Below are positions 13,496 to 24,560 of a DNA stretch of 64,000 nt, in pieces. Position 1 is the first letter of the stretch. The number at the start of each line of letters is the position of its first letter. The position numbers and the translations under genes are program-made. The notes below the pieces were generated by a model. That model did not search any database, was not told the origin of the DNA, and saw only the letters and a program-made list of their open reading frames with translations. The stretch lies in assembly GCA_030686995.1 (NCBI GenBank), contig CM060685.1, positions 27,853,204-27,917,203 on the forward strand. Reading direction: 5' to 3'. This DNA comes from Artemisia argyi. Its lineage: Eukaryota; Streptophyta; Magnoliopsida; Asterales; Asteraceae.

Positions 13496-16400
13496 CTGGC
13501 GACACTGAGAATTTCATGTCACGAATTGGATGCGCCTTGAGTTCGTCCATGTTAGTTAAAGTTTCAGATTTGGTATGACCTCATCCAAACCGGCCGTTAC
13601 AACTATGTTCCCACAAGGAACATTCTGAACATATACAAAATTATCTTTCATCAAAATACGTGTGCTCTGAACACACTTCTCATATAGATCATGATCATTC
13701 TCGCTACCAAAAACAAAGTTGTGTCCCATTATCCTAACCTCCATATTGGTTGAAACTTTACCAGCAAACACAAGACCGAAAGCGAAGAATCTACCTGCTT
13801 GCTCAAGATAAGGAATCATTTTAGACGCATATAGGATTAGAGGACCACTGGGGTCACACTCTCGGAAAGCTTTCGAGTAACGATCTTCCGTCCGACCCTT
13901 GTCTAAATTATCAAAATGGTATTTCTCAGCAGTAGCCGACGAACTGGCGACACTGAGAATTTCATGTCACGAATTGGATGCGCCTTGAGTTCGTCCATGT
14001 TAGTTAAAGTTTCAGATTTGGTATGACCTCATCCAAACCGGCCATTCCAACTATGTTCCCACAAGGAAAATTCTGAACATATACAAAATTATCTCTCATA
14101 AAAATACGTGTGCTATGAACACACTTCTCATATAAATCATGATCATTCTCGCTACAAAAAACAAAGTTGTGTCCCGTTATCCTAACCTCCATATTGGTTG
14201 AAAGTTTTCCAGCAAACACAAGACCGAAAGCGAAGAATCTACCTGCTTGCTCAAGATAAGGAATCATTTTAGACACATATAGGATTAGAGGACCACCGGG
14301 ATCACAATCTCGGAAAGCTTTCGAGTAACGATCTTCCGTCCGACCCTTGTCTAAATTATCAAAATGGTATTTCTGAGCAGTAGCCGACGAACTGGCGACA
14401 CTGAGAATTTCATGTCACGAATTGGATGCGCCTTGAGTTCGTCCATGTTAGTTAAAGTTTCAAATTTGGTATGACCTCATCCAAACCGGCCATTCCAACT
14501 ATGTTCCCACAAGGAACATTCTGAACATATACCAAATTATCTCTCATCAAAATATGAGTGCTCTGAACACACTTCTCATATAGATCATGATCATTCTCGC
14601 TACCAAAAACAAAGTTGTGTCCCATTATCCTAACCTCCATATTGGTTGAAACTTTACCAACAAACACAAGACCGAAAGCGAAGAATCTACCTGCTTGCTC
14701 AAGAGAAGGAATAATTTTAGACACATATAGGATTAGAGGACCACCGGGATCACACTCTCGGAAAGCTTTCGAGTAACGATCTTCCGTCCAACCCTTGTCT
14801 AAATTATCAAAATGGTATTTCTGAACAGTAGCCGACGAACTGGCGACACTGAGAATTTCATGTCACGAATTGGATGCGCCTTGAGTTCGTCCATGTTAGT
14901 TAAAGTTTCAGATTTGGTATGACCTCATCCAAACCGGCCGTTACAACTATGTTCCCACAAGGAACATTCTGAACATATACAAAATTATCTTTCATCAAAA
15001 TACGTGTGCTCTGAACACACTTCTCATATAGATCATGATCATTCTCGCTACCAAAAACAAAGCTGTGTCCCATTATCCTAACCTCCATATTGGTTGAAAC
15101 TTTACCAGCAAACACAAGACCGAAAGCGAAGAATCTACCTGCTTGCTCAAGATAAGGAATCATTTTAGACGCATATAGGATTAGAGGACCACTGGGATCA
15201 CACTCTCGGAAAGCTTTCGAGTAACGATCTTCCGTCCGACCCTTGTCTAAATTATCAAAATGGTATTTCTGAGCAGTAGCCGACGAACTGGCGACACTGA
15301 GAATTTCATGTCATGAATTGGAAGCGCCTTGAGTTCGTCCATGTTAGTTAAAGTTTCAAATTTGGTATGACCTCATCCAAACCGGCCATTCCAACTATGT
15401 TCCCACAAGGAACATTCTGAACATATACAAAATTATCTCTCATCAAAATACGTGTGCTCTGAACACACTTCTCATATAGATCATGATCATTCTCGCTACC
15501 AAAAACAAAGTTGTGTCCCATTATCCTAACCTCCATATTGGTTGAAACTTTACCAACAAACACAAGACCGAAAGCGAAGAATCTACCTGCTTGCTCAAGA
15601 GAAGGAATAATTTTAGACACATATAGGATTAGAGGACCACCGGGATCACACTCTCGGAAAGCTTTCGAGTAACGATCTTCCGTCCAACCCTTGTCTAAAT
15701 TATCAAAATGGTATTTCTGAACAGTAGCCGACGAACTGGCGACACTGAGAATTTCATGTCACGAATTGGATGCGCCTTGAGTTCGTCCATGTTAGTTAAA
15801 GTTTCAGATTTGGTATGACCTCATCCAAACCGGCCATTACAACTATGTTCCCACAAGGAACATTCTGAACATATACAAAATTATCTCTCATCAAAATACG
15901 TGTGCTCTGAACACACTTCTCATATAGATCATGATCATTCTCGCTACCAAAAACAAACCTGTGTCCCATTATCCTAACCTCCATATTGGTTGAAACTTTA
16001 CCGACAAACACAAGACCGAAAGCGAAGAATCTACCTGCTTGCTCAAGAGAAGGAATAATTTTAGACACATATAGGATTAGAGGACCACCGGGATCACACT
16101 CTCGGAAAGCTTTCGAGTAACGATCTTCCGTCCAACCCTTGTCTAAATTATCAAAATGGTATTTCTGAACAGTAGCCGACGAACTGGCGACACTGAGAAT
16201 TTCATGTCAAGAATTGGATGCGCCTTGAGTTCGTCCATGTTAGTTAAAGTTTCAAATTTGGTATGACCTCATCCAAACCGGCCATTCCAACTATGTTCCC
16301 ACAAGGAACATTCTGAACATATACAAAATTATCTCTCATCAAAATACGTGTGCTCTGAACACACTTCTCATATAGATCATGATCATTCTCGCTACCAAAA

Positions 16401-17079
16401 ACAAAGTTGTGTCCCATTATCCTAACCTCCATATTGGTTGAAACTTTACCAACAAACACAAGACCGAAAGCAAAGAATCTACCTGCTTGCTCAAGAGAAG
16501 GAATAATTTTAGACACATATAGGATTAGAGGACCACCGGGATCTCACTCTCGGAAAGCTTTCGAGTAACGATCTTCCGTCCAACCCTTGTCTAAATTATC
16601 AAAATGGTATTTCTGAACAGTAGCCGACGAACTGGCGACACTGAGAATTTCATGTCACGAATTGGATGCGCCTTGAGTTCGTCCATGTTAGTTAAAGTTT
16701 CAGATTTCGTATGACCTCATCCAAACCGGCCATTCCAACTATGTTCCCACAAGGAAAATTCTGAACATATACAAAATTATCTCTCATAAAAATACGTGTG
16801 CTATGAACACACTTCTCATATAAATCATGATCATTCTCGCTACAAAAAACAAAGTTGTGTCCCGTTATCCTAACCTCCATATTGGTTGAAAGTTTTCCAG
16901 CAAACACAAGACCGAAAGCGAAGAATCTACCTGCTTGCTCAAGATAAGGAATCATTTTAGACACATATAGGATTAGAGGACCACCGGGATCACAATCTCG
17001 GAAAGCTTTCGAGTAACGATCTTCCGTCCGACCCTTGTCTAAATTATCAAAATGGTATTTCTGAGCAGTAGCCGACGAA

Positions 17080-17527
17080 CTGGCGAAACTCAGAATTTCA
17101 TGTCACGAATTGGATGCGTCTTGAGTTCGTCCATGTTAGTTAAAGTTTCAAATTTGGTATGACCTCATCCAAACCGGCCATTCCAACTATGTTCCCACAA
17201 GGAACATTCTGAACATATACAAAATTATCTCTCATCAAAATATGTGTGCTCTGAACACACTTCTCATATAGATCATGATCGTTCTCGCTACCAAAAACAA
17301 AGTTGTGTCCCATTATCCTAACCTCCATATTGGTTGAAACTTTACCAACAAACACAAGACCGAAAGCGAAGAATCTACCTGCTTGCTCAAGAGAAGGAAT
17401 AATTTTAGACACATATAGGATTAGAGGACCACCGGGATCACACTCTCGGAAAGCTTTCGAGTAACGATCTTCCGTCCAACCCTTGTCTTAATTATCAAAA
17501 TGGTATTTCTGAACAGTAGCCGACGAA
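17080..17527 (-). repeat. Satellite unit 39 with extra stop in the 5' part of the frame
   Basis: At about 17487 the usual gtctaaattatc is gtcttaattatc, which turns the Leu of FDNLDKG into TAA on the minus strand. The downstream 90-codon part (17140-17412) is unaffected. This is a private change seen in no other unit. Confidence 0.75.
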
Positions 17528-19767
17528 CTGGCGACACTGAGAATTTCATGTCACGAATTGGATGCGCCTTGAGTTCGTCCATGTTAGTTAAAGTTTCAGA
17601 TTTGGTATGACCTCATCCAAACCGGCCGTTACAACTATGTTCCCACAAGGAACATTCTGAACATATACAAAATTATCTTTCATCAAAATACGTGTGCTCT
17701 GAACACACTTCTCATATAGATCATGATCATTCTCGCTACCAAAAACAAAGCTGTGTCCCATTATCCTAACCTCCATATTGGTTGAAACTTTACCAGCAAA
17801 CACAAGACCGAAAGCGAAGAATCTACCTGCTTGCTCAAGATAAGGAATCATTTTAGACGCATATAGGATTAGAGGACCACTGGGGTCACACTCTCGGAAA
17901 GCTTTCGAGTAACGATCTTCCGTCCGACCCTTGTCTAAATTATCAAAATGGTATTTCTGAGCAGTAGCCGACGAACTGGCGACACTGAGAATTTCATGTC
18001 ATGAATTGGAAGCGCCTTGAGTTCGTCCATGTTAGTTAAAGTTTCAAATTTGGTATGACCTCATCCAAACCGGCCATTCCAACTATGTTCCCACAAGGAA
18101 CATTCTGAACATATACAAAATTATCTCTCATCAAAATACGTGTGCTCTGAACACACTTCTCATATAGATCATGATCATTCTCGCTACCAAAAACAAAGTT
18201 GTGTCCCATTATCCTAACCTCCATATTGGTTGAAACTTTACCAACAAACACAAGACCGAAAGCGAAGAATCTACCTGCTTGCTCAAGAGAAGGAATAATT
18301 TTAGACACATATAGGATTAGAGGACCACCGGGATCACACTCTCGGAAAGCTTTCGAGTAACGATCTTCCGTCCAACCCTTGTCTAAATTATGAAAATGGT
18401 ATTTCTGAACAGTAGCCGACGAACTGGCGACACTGAGAATTTCATGTCACGAATTGGATGCGCCTTGAGTTCGTCCATGTTAGTTAAAGTTTCAGATTTG
18501 GTATGACCTCATCCAAACCGGCCATTACAACTATGTTCCCACAAGGAACATTCTGAACATATACAAAATTATCTCTCATCAAAATACGTGTGCTCTGAAC
18601 ACACTTCTCATATAGATCATGATCATTCTCGCTACCAAAAACAAACCTGTGTCCCATTATCCTAACCTCCATATTGGTTGAAACTTTACCAACAAACACA
18701 AGACCGAAAGCGAAGAATCTACCTGCTTGCTCAAGAGAAGGAATAATTTTAGACACATATAGGATTAGAGGACCACCGGGATCACACTCTCGGAAAGCTT
18801 TCGAGTAACGATCTTCCGTCCAACCCTTGTCTAAATTATCAAAATGGTATTTCTGAACAGTAGCCGACGAACTGGCGACACTGAGAATTTCATGTCACGA
18901 ATTGGATGCGCCTTGAGTTCGTCCATGTTAGTTAAAGTTTCAAATTTGGTATGACCTCATCCAAACCGGCCATTCCAACTATGTTCCCACAAGGAACATT
19001 CTGAACATATACAAAATTATCTCTCATCAAAATACGTGTGCTCTGAACACACTTCTCATATAGATCATGATCATTCTCGCTACCAAAAACAAAGTTGTGT
19101 CCCATTATCCTAACCTCCATATTGGTTGAAACTTTACCAACAAACACAAGACCGAAAGCGAAGAATCTACCTGCTTGCTCAAGAGAAGGAATAATTTTAG
19201 ACACATATAGGATTAGAGGACCACCGGGATCACACTCTCGGAAAGCTTTCGAGTAACGATCTTCCGTCCAACCCTTGTCTAAATTATCAAAATGGTATTT
19301 CTGAACAGTAGCCGACGAACTGGCGACACTGAGAATTTCATGTCACGAATTGGATGCGCCTTGAGTTCGTCCATGTTAGTTAAAGTTTCAGATTTCGTAT
19401 GACCTCATCCAAACCGGCCATTCCAACTATGTTCCCACAAGGAAAATTCTGAACATATACAAAATTATCTCTCATAAAAATACGTGTGCTATGAACACAC
19501 TTCTCATATAAATCATGATCATTCTCGCTACAAAAAACAAAGTTGTGTCCCGTTATCCTAACCTCCATATTGGTTGAAAGTTTTCCAGCAAACACAAGAC
19601 CGAAAGCGAAGAATCTACCTGCTTGCTCAAGATAAGGAATCATTTTAGACACATATAGGATTAGAGGACCACCGGGATCACAATCTCGGAAAGCTTTCGA
19701 GTAACGATCTTCCGTCCGACCCTTGTCTAAATTATCAAAATGGTATTTCTGAGCAGTAGCCGACGAA

Positions 19768-20215
19768 CTGGCGACACTGAGAATTTCATGTCACGAATTG
19801 GATGCGCCTTGAGTTCGTCCATGTTAGTTAAAGTTTCAAATTTGGTATGACCTCATCCAAACCGGCCATTCCAACTATGTTCCCACAAGGAACATTCTGA
19901 ACATATACAAAATTATCACTCATCAAAATACGTGTGCTATGAACACACTTCTCATATAGATCATGATCATTCTCGCTGCCAAAAACAAAGTTGTGTCCCA
20001 TTATCCTAACCTCCATATTGGTTGAAACTTTACTAGCAAACACAAGATCGAAAGCGAAGAATCTACCTGCTTGCACAATAGAAGGAATCATTTTAGATAC
20101 ATATAGGATTAGAGGACCACCGGGATCACACTCTCGGAAAGCTTTCGAGTAACGATCTTCCGTCCGACCCTTGTCTAAATTATCAAAATGGTATTTCTGA
20201 GCAGTAGCCGACGAA
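19768..20215 (-). repeat. Diverged satellite unit 45
   Basis: This unit has several private changes: MIPSIVQAGRFFAFDLVFAS instead of the usual residues, ILMSDN, and tgctatgaacac. It sits near the gene-side edge of the array, where units are less homogenised. Its frame is open from the internal ATG in MIPS (19828-20091). Confidence 0.8.
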
Positions 20216-20663
20216 CTGGCGACACTGAGAATTTCATGTCACGAATTGGATGCGCCTTGAGTTCGTCCATGTTAGTTAAAGTTTCAGATTTGGTATGACC
20301 TTATCCAAACCGGCCGTTACAACTATGTTCCCACAAGGAACATTCTGAACATATACAAAATTATCTTTCATCAAAATACGTGTGCTCTGAACACACTTCT
20401 CATATAGATCATGATCATTCTCGCTACCAAAAACAAAGTTGTGTCCCATTATCCTAACCTCCATATTGGTTGAAACTTTACCAGCAAACACAAGACCGAA
20501 AGCGAAGAATCTACCTGCTTGCTCAAGATAAGGAATCATTTTAGACACATATAGGATTAGAGGACCACTGGGATCACACTCTCGGAAAGCTTTCGAGTAA
20601 CGATCTTCCGTCCGACCCTTGTCTAAATTATCAAAATGGTATTTCTGAGCAGTAGCCGACGAA

Positions 20664-21111
20664 CTGGCGACACTGAGAATTTCATGTCACGAATTGGATG
20701 CGCCTTGAGTTCGTCCATGTTAGTTAAAGTTTCAAATTTGGTATGACCTCATCCAAACTGGCCATTCCAACTATGTTCCCACAAGGAACATTCTGAACAT
20801 ATACAAAATTATCTCTCATCAAAATACGTGTGCTCTGAACACACTTCTCATATAGATCATGATCATTCTCGCTACCAAAAACAAAATTGTGTCCCATTAT
20901 CCTAACCTCCATATTGGTTGAAAATTTACCAGCAAACACAAGACCGAAAGCGAAGAATCTACCTGCTTGCTCAAGAGAAGGAATAATATTAGACACATAT
21001 AGGATTAGAGGACCGTCGGGATCACACTCTCGGAAAGCTTTCGCGTAACGATCTTCCATCCGACCCTTGTCTAAATTATCAAAACGGTATTTCTGAGCTG
21101 TAGCCGGCGAA
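20664..21111 (-). pseudogene. Satellite unit 47, near-edge copy
   Basis: This unit keeps features closer to EF-2 than inner units. It has SSPATAQKYRFDNLDKG at its head, an ATG at MEDRYAKAFRECDPDG giving a 111-codon frame (20724-21059), and NIIPS. It still has the standard unit joint, with KFSVSP coding sequence abutting the next head. It shares MEDRYAKAF with unit 48, so these two are the oldest or least converted copies. Confidence 0.85.
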
Positions 21112-22489
21112 CTGGCGACACTGAGAATTTCATGTCACGAATTGGATGCGCCTTGAGTTCTTCCATGTTAGTTAAAGTTTCAGATTTGGTATGACCTCAT
21201 CCAAACCAGCCATTGCAACTATGTTCCCACAAGGAACATTCTGAACAGGTACAAAATTATCTCTCATCCAAATACGTGTGCTATGAACACTCTTCTCATT
21301 TAGATCATGATCATTCTCGCTACCAAAAACAAAGTTGGTTCCCATTATCCTAACCTCCATATTGGTTGAAAATTTACCAGCAAACACAAGACCGAAAGCG
21401 AAGAATCTACCTGCTTGCTCAAGAGAAGGAATCATATTAGACACATATAGGATTAGAGGACCATCGGGATCACACTCTCGGAAAGCTTTCGCGTAACGAT
21501 CTTCCATCCGACCCTTGTCTAAATTATCAAAACAGTATTTCTGAGCAGTAGCCGACGAAGGCAAACGAAAGATCATCATTTCAAGTACAACCTTAACAGC
21601 AGGAATCCAAGCCTGTAAGACACGCGTCATCTATGCGTCATGATTCAACTGTGCGTCTGGTTTAGTCAAAGTCACACCATATTGTATCATAAAGGACCAT
21701 AAGTTGTATTTCTTGTTTTCATTGCACATTTTGATAATCTACTTTATGGGCTCATAACAAAAAATAACCGACCCATGTTTGCAAGAAGGATATCTGGTGT
21801 TATGTGAGGTACACTTTTGTGTATCTAGTTCATAAAAGTTATCGCCCAAAGCTATTCCATCATCTCAGACTCGCCTTTTCTTAAATTGGAAGCACACTTT
21901 CTTGCGAATTTGGTCAAAATAAATTCCCAACCATGCAACACAACCGAAAAGGCAACAATACCTTTATTGGGGTAAAACTCGACATTGCCTAGAAACGGGT
22001 GCTTATAATCAGACATAACGGCATTAGCTTCATTAATAACCTCTTTTAATGTTTGATAGGAAGCTTTACCATCAAGGTTAAGTTCAAGGAAACATTTGTC
22101 CATCTTGTTGACAATCAAGACAGGATGGATACTTTCATTAAGAGCTTGACGAAGAACGGTTTTGGTCTGCATACGGACACCTTCAATACAATAGACCACG
22201 ACCAGTGCACCATCAGTGATACGTAGAGCAGCAGTAACCTTGGAAGAAAAGTCAACGTGCCCAGGTGAATCGATGAGGTTGAAAAAGTACTCCTCTCCAT
22301 TAATTTTCTCTTTCTTATGTTCCTCTTCCTTATGTTTTCCCGTGAAACCCTTTAGATCTGATTCGACCATCTTGTGGTATAGGGATATACTAGTTGACTT
22401 GATGGTGCTGCTCTTTGCTTTATCTGTGCCAGTTTTTGGTTCATTATTATTGCTAGCAGCAACAGGAGAGTCGGTCAAAGCTGATTTTC
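21112..22489 (-). pseudogene. EF-2 (eEF2) pseudogene, exon 2, with satellite unit 48
   Basis: EF-2 is the GTPase that drives ribosomal translocation in the cytosol. Reading on the minus strand from a splice acceptor at 22490, the sequence gives GKSALTDSPVAAS, then TIKSTSISLY, NLIDSPGHVDFSS (the G3 DxPGH motif), RITDGALVVV, VLIVNKMDKCFLEL (the G4 NKxD motif) and GIVAFSVVLHGWEF. This frame (21852-22478) ends at a TAG where EF-2 continues MMERLWG. After a frameshift the match resumes as PSCKHGSVIFCYEPIK, then NLWSF, with two in-frame stops, then VLQAWIPAV, VLEMMIFRLPSSATAQKY and domain II (21172-21630). Region G2/switch I is shortened, and there is a lysine-rich insertion near codons 48-60. Unit 48 has IWM and NIVAMAGLD, closer to EF-2 than any other unit. 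It is clearly non-functional. Confidence 0.93.
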
Positions 22490-22510
22490 CTGTTATGAAA
22501 GAGAAATATA

Positions 22511-23904
22511 TGATGAGGCGAAAAGTGTTACGCTTTTAGGGGTCATTTAAGCCCTAAGTCATGATTATTTGATCAAATATTGTCTCAAATCGTTCCTTTT
22601 GTCATTTTAGGTACTTTGGAGAAGAAATCTGAAAAGGAAGCATTTTGGACGTTTTTGGAGCGAAAAGTGAAGAAAACGGCAAAGTCTCCAAAATCAAGCT
22701 GGAAATAGTACATGACGGCGTCAAGATTTGCATGTGACAGCGTCATGTGTTGGCAAAGAGATGGATATAAAGTTTACACGAGACGCGCCATAATGTTTTT
22801 GGGATTTAACAAGTGACGACATCATGCTTTGGGATGCTAAGGCCGTCAAGAGCAAATTTACAAGTGACGGCAAGGAGATGAATTACACATGACGGCGTCA
22901 GATCTGGATCTAAGCAATCCGATAAGAGTATTGGCGGCTAGTTGACGGTGTAACAGTTACAACGTGACGCCGTCAGACCTGTGATCTCTATGTATAGTTT
23001 CTAATTTTCATTCATTAAGGAGATAACTTTTGGAGGAACTTTACCACAAACCCTAGGAGGAATTTTCACCTTAGTGTAAGGGTTCCAATAATCATTCTAT
23101 ATGTCTATGTGTTGTTTGATTCTATCTTATGCTTGTCTTACTTTAACATGCTATGCTAGGTTTGTTTGTGTTTGCTTAGATGTAATGAAACCTAGTTATT
23201 GATTGTTTGTTATTAGTTGTTGTGGATGAATGATTTCAATGTTAGGTTTAAGAAAACTGGCTAATCTCCAATTGGTAACTTGCTTGAACGTCTTAAAAAA
23301 CATGAATCGGATGTGTACTACGATTTTAATGGTTGTATTTATTGCATGAGTGACTACTAAGGAGGCCATGTTAGGAGCTAGTTGTCGGCTCGACATAGGA
23401 AGAGGTAGAAACTTATAGAGTTGGGGAAGATCGTACACGGCCCCACGAATGGTATTAAGGAATATAACCCGCCATCCACGCAATTGTAACAAACTAGTCA
23501 ATTAATGAAAGATAACTAGGGAGTAGTGAAATATAAGTAAACACATTTCTCTCATTATTGTTTTTCATCATATTTACTTTCTCGTTATTTTATTTTTATT
23601 GCATTTGTAGTTAAATGGGTTAGTTGACTAGCAACTAATTCCGCCCACTCTTCCAATACCTGATATTTTTACTTGCTTTCCATAAAATATAAAAATACAA
23701 AAATAATCATCCCTCACCTCTAGACCTAGTTTAATTAAGTTTTGATCCTAACGAACACTATTCCCCAAGTAGAACGATCAATCCCCCGTTACTTGCCACT
23801 ACACTATACTACATCGGTCAGGTACACTGCCTGGTGGGGATTGCAAGCTTCTCGAGATCCATCGAGAGGTAAAACCTTTTGCGTAGGCGCAATCCCATGC
23901 ATCA
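22511..23904 (+). mobile_element. Solo LTR (Athila-like Ty3/Gypsy), 1394 bp, TSD ATATA
   Basis: It starts TGATG and ends CATCA (inverted ends) and is flanked by ATATA at 22506-22510 and 23905-23909. The 3' part contains ttgccactacactatactac, a cactgcc stretch and cttctcgagatccatcgag, which resemble Athila-type LTRs from memory; the family call is tentative. No second LTR or internal coding region is present, so it is the product of LTR-LTR recombination. It sits inside the EF-2 intron. Orientation is inferred from the Athila-like 3' motif. Confidence 0.85.
22713..22975 (+). repeat. Dispersed TGACGNCGTCA motifs in the solo LTR
   Basis: An 11-bp palindrome-like motif occurs at 22713-22723, 22735-22745 (tgacagcgtca), 22814-22824 (tgacgacatca), 22890-22900 and 22965-22975 (tgacgccgtca). 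Degenerate forms lie between them. Spacing is irregular, so this is a cluster of a short motif rather than a tandem repeat. The half-sites resemble TGACG elements bound by plant bZIP factors; that role is inference. Confidence 0.6.
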
Positions 23905-24473
23905 ATATACCAATTAGAAGTAGCAATTGAAAGAGATAAAACTTGACGGTCATGTAAGAAGACAGCATAACCAAAAATGAACATACAAGTAATAAATTCT
24001 TGACAGAAAACGGCATGCATTGTTGTTGATTCAAGATATGTCCCAAAAATTCAATTACAAAATTAGAGAAAGTGGGAATGATCTAATTATGTTTTACGAC
24101 GTGGATAAAGTTGTTTGATTCGCGGTAAAACAGATTTGTAGATCTTGCATCATTTTCCGGTAAGGTCCTACCTTATATGGTGCGATTTTTTGTAAAATTC
24201 TGTATACCTGAGCACATCATAAACTTTAATACTAGTTATTTATAGAATCTAATCTTAACATGAACACATTTCAACATCACATACATATAGTAGACAGAGA
24301 AAATGCTTAATGTGTAACATCAAGAAGTAAAAAAAAATAGAACCTTGAGGTTCTCCTTTTTCACAAGAAAACCATAAAAAGTTACGATGACATTTCATTC
24401 TAAATGTCTTCCATTCACGGATTCAAAGTACACTAAGCAGAAACTGATTTAGAAACAAAGGCTGTTAACATAC

Positions 24474-24560
24474 CGTGGCAAATGTGAGCAATAACAGACA
24501 CATTACGGATGTTATGCTTGTTGTCCATGGCCGTACAAAGAGCCCGAGTTGTAAATTCGC
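24474..24560 (-). pseudogene. EF-2 pseudogene, first recognisable coding exon
   Basis: The minus strand reads GEFTTRALCTAMDNKHNIRN followed by VSVIAHICHG, matching the EF-2 start (KFT..., MDYKHNIRN, SVIAHVDHG). The exon ends at a gtatgt donor in the same Gly codon completed by exon 2 at 22489. A plausible acceptor (accaacag) lies just upstream at 24561, suggesting the initiator ATG sat in a still earlier exon; I do not find that exon. The P-loop Asp of AHVDHG is changed to Cys. Exon-intron structure shows this is a DNA-level duplicate, not a retrocopy. Confidence 0.88.

Larger units (their letters stand above)
14840..20215 (-). repeat. Higher-order repeat: 6-unit, 2688-bp block x2
   Basis: Blocks 14840-17527 and 17528-20215 carry unit types S, N, R, N, C and then H or a diverged unit. 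Both share the variant gtcatgaattggaagcg at the start of the first N unit (near 15313 and 18001). The five-type run S-N-R-N-C also occurs from 4985, and S-N-R-N(stop)-C from 7224, so the 6-unit order is an older version of the array's organisation. The last slot of block 2 (19768-20215) is the diverged unit 45. Confidence 0.8.
1..21559 (-). repeat. 448-bp satellite array made from an EF-2 gene fragment
   Basis: Forty-eight complete head-to-tail units (57-21559) plus 56 bases of another at the left edge, all 448 bp except one of 447 bp, all in the same orientation. On the minus strand each unit reads as EF-2: SSATVQKY, then RECDPGGPLILYVSK, GRFFAFGLVF, GKVSTNMEVRIMG, VPCGNIVGMAGLDEVI, and in a shifted frame AHPIRDMKFSVSP. 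These match the late domain I to domain II/III stretch of plant and animal EF-2. The unit joint lies between the KFSVSP coding stretch and the SSATVQKY coding stretch, where the two ends share a short similar sequence. The unit is not a multiple of 3, so no frame runs through the array. The array continues beyond base 1, so its full size is unknown. The link to EF-2 is read directly from protein similarity; the satellite status is inferred from copy number and homogeneity. Confidence 0.95.
22490..24473 (-). other. Intron of the EF-2 pseudogene, enlarged by a solo LTR
   Basis: The donor on the minus strand is G|gtatgt (exon end 24474) and the acceptor is ttctctttcataacag|G (exon start 22489). 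Joining the exons restores a Gly codon split after its first base, giving HG-KS of the P-loop, which is the expected EF-2 reading. Without the solo LTR and one TSD copy, the intron would be about 0.58 kb. The rest (22490-22505 and 23910-24473) is AT-rich with no coding signal. Confidence 0.85.

Noticed and set aside
117..21059. Tandem family of ~90-residue protein genes (one per 448 bp)
   Set aside because: Each frame is an internal slice of EF-2 with no ATG at its head (GTG at best), a shared frameshift relative to EF-2, and no promoter or splice signals; copies with stops are amplified as readily as open ones.
1..21559. CRISPR-like or phage repeat array
   Set aside because: Units are 448 bp of coding-derived sequence without unique spacers, in a plant nuclear context.
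1..21559. Pure assembly artefact
   Set aside because: Units differ by consistent private variants, one has a unique 1-bp deletion, and block-level patterns recur in order; a collapsed or looped assembly would not normally create this. Long-read confirmation is still needed.
21852..22478. Functional EF-2 or novel GTPase gene
   Set aside because: The frame lacks the P-loop start in the same exon, the paired exon has a changed P-loop, switch I is shortened, and the frame ends in a stop followed by a frameshift and further stops.
22216..22539. Plus-strand open frame over the EF-2 pseudogene
   Set aside because: It is the antisense shadow of the EF-2 exon and has no family resemblance.
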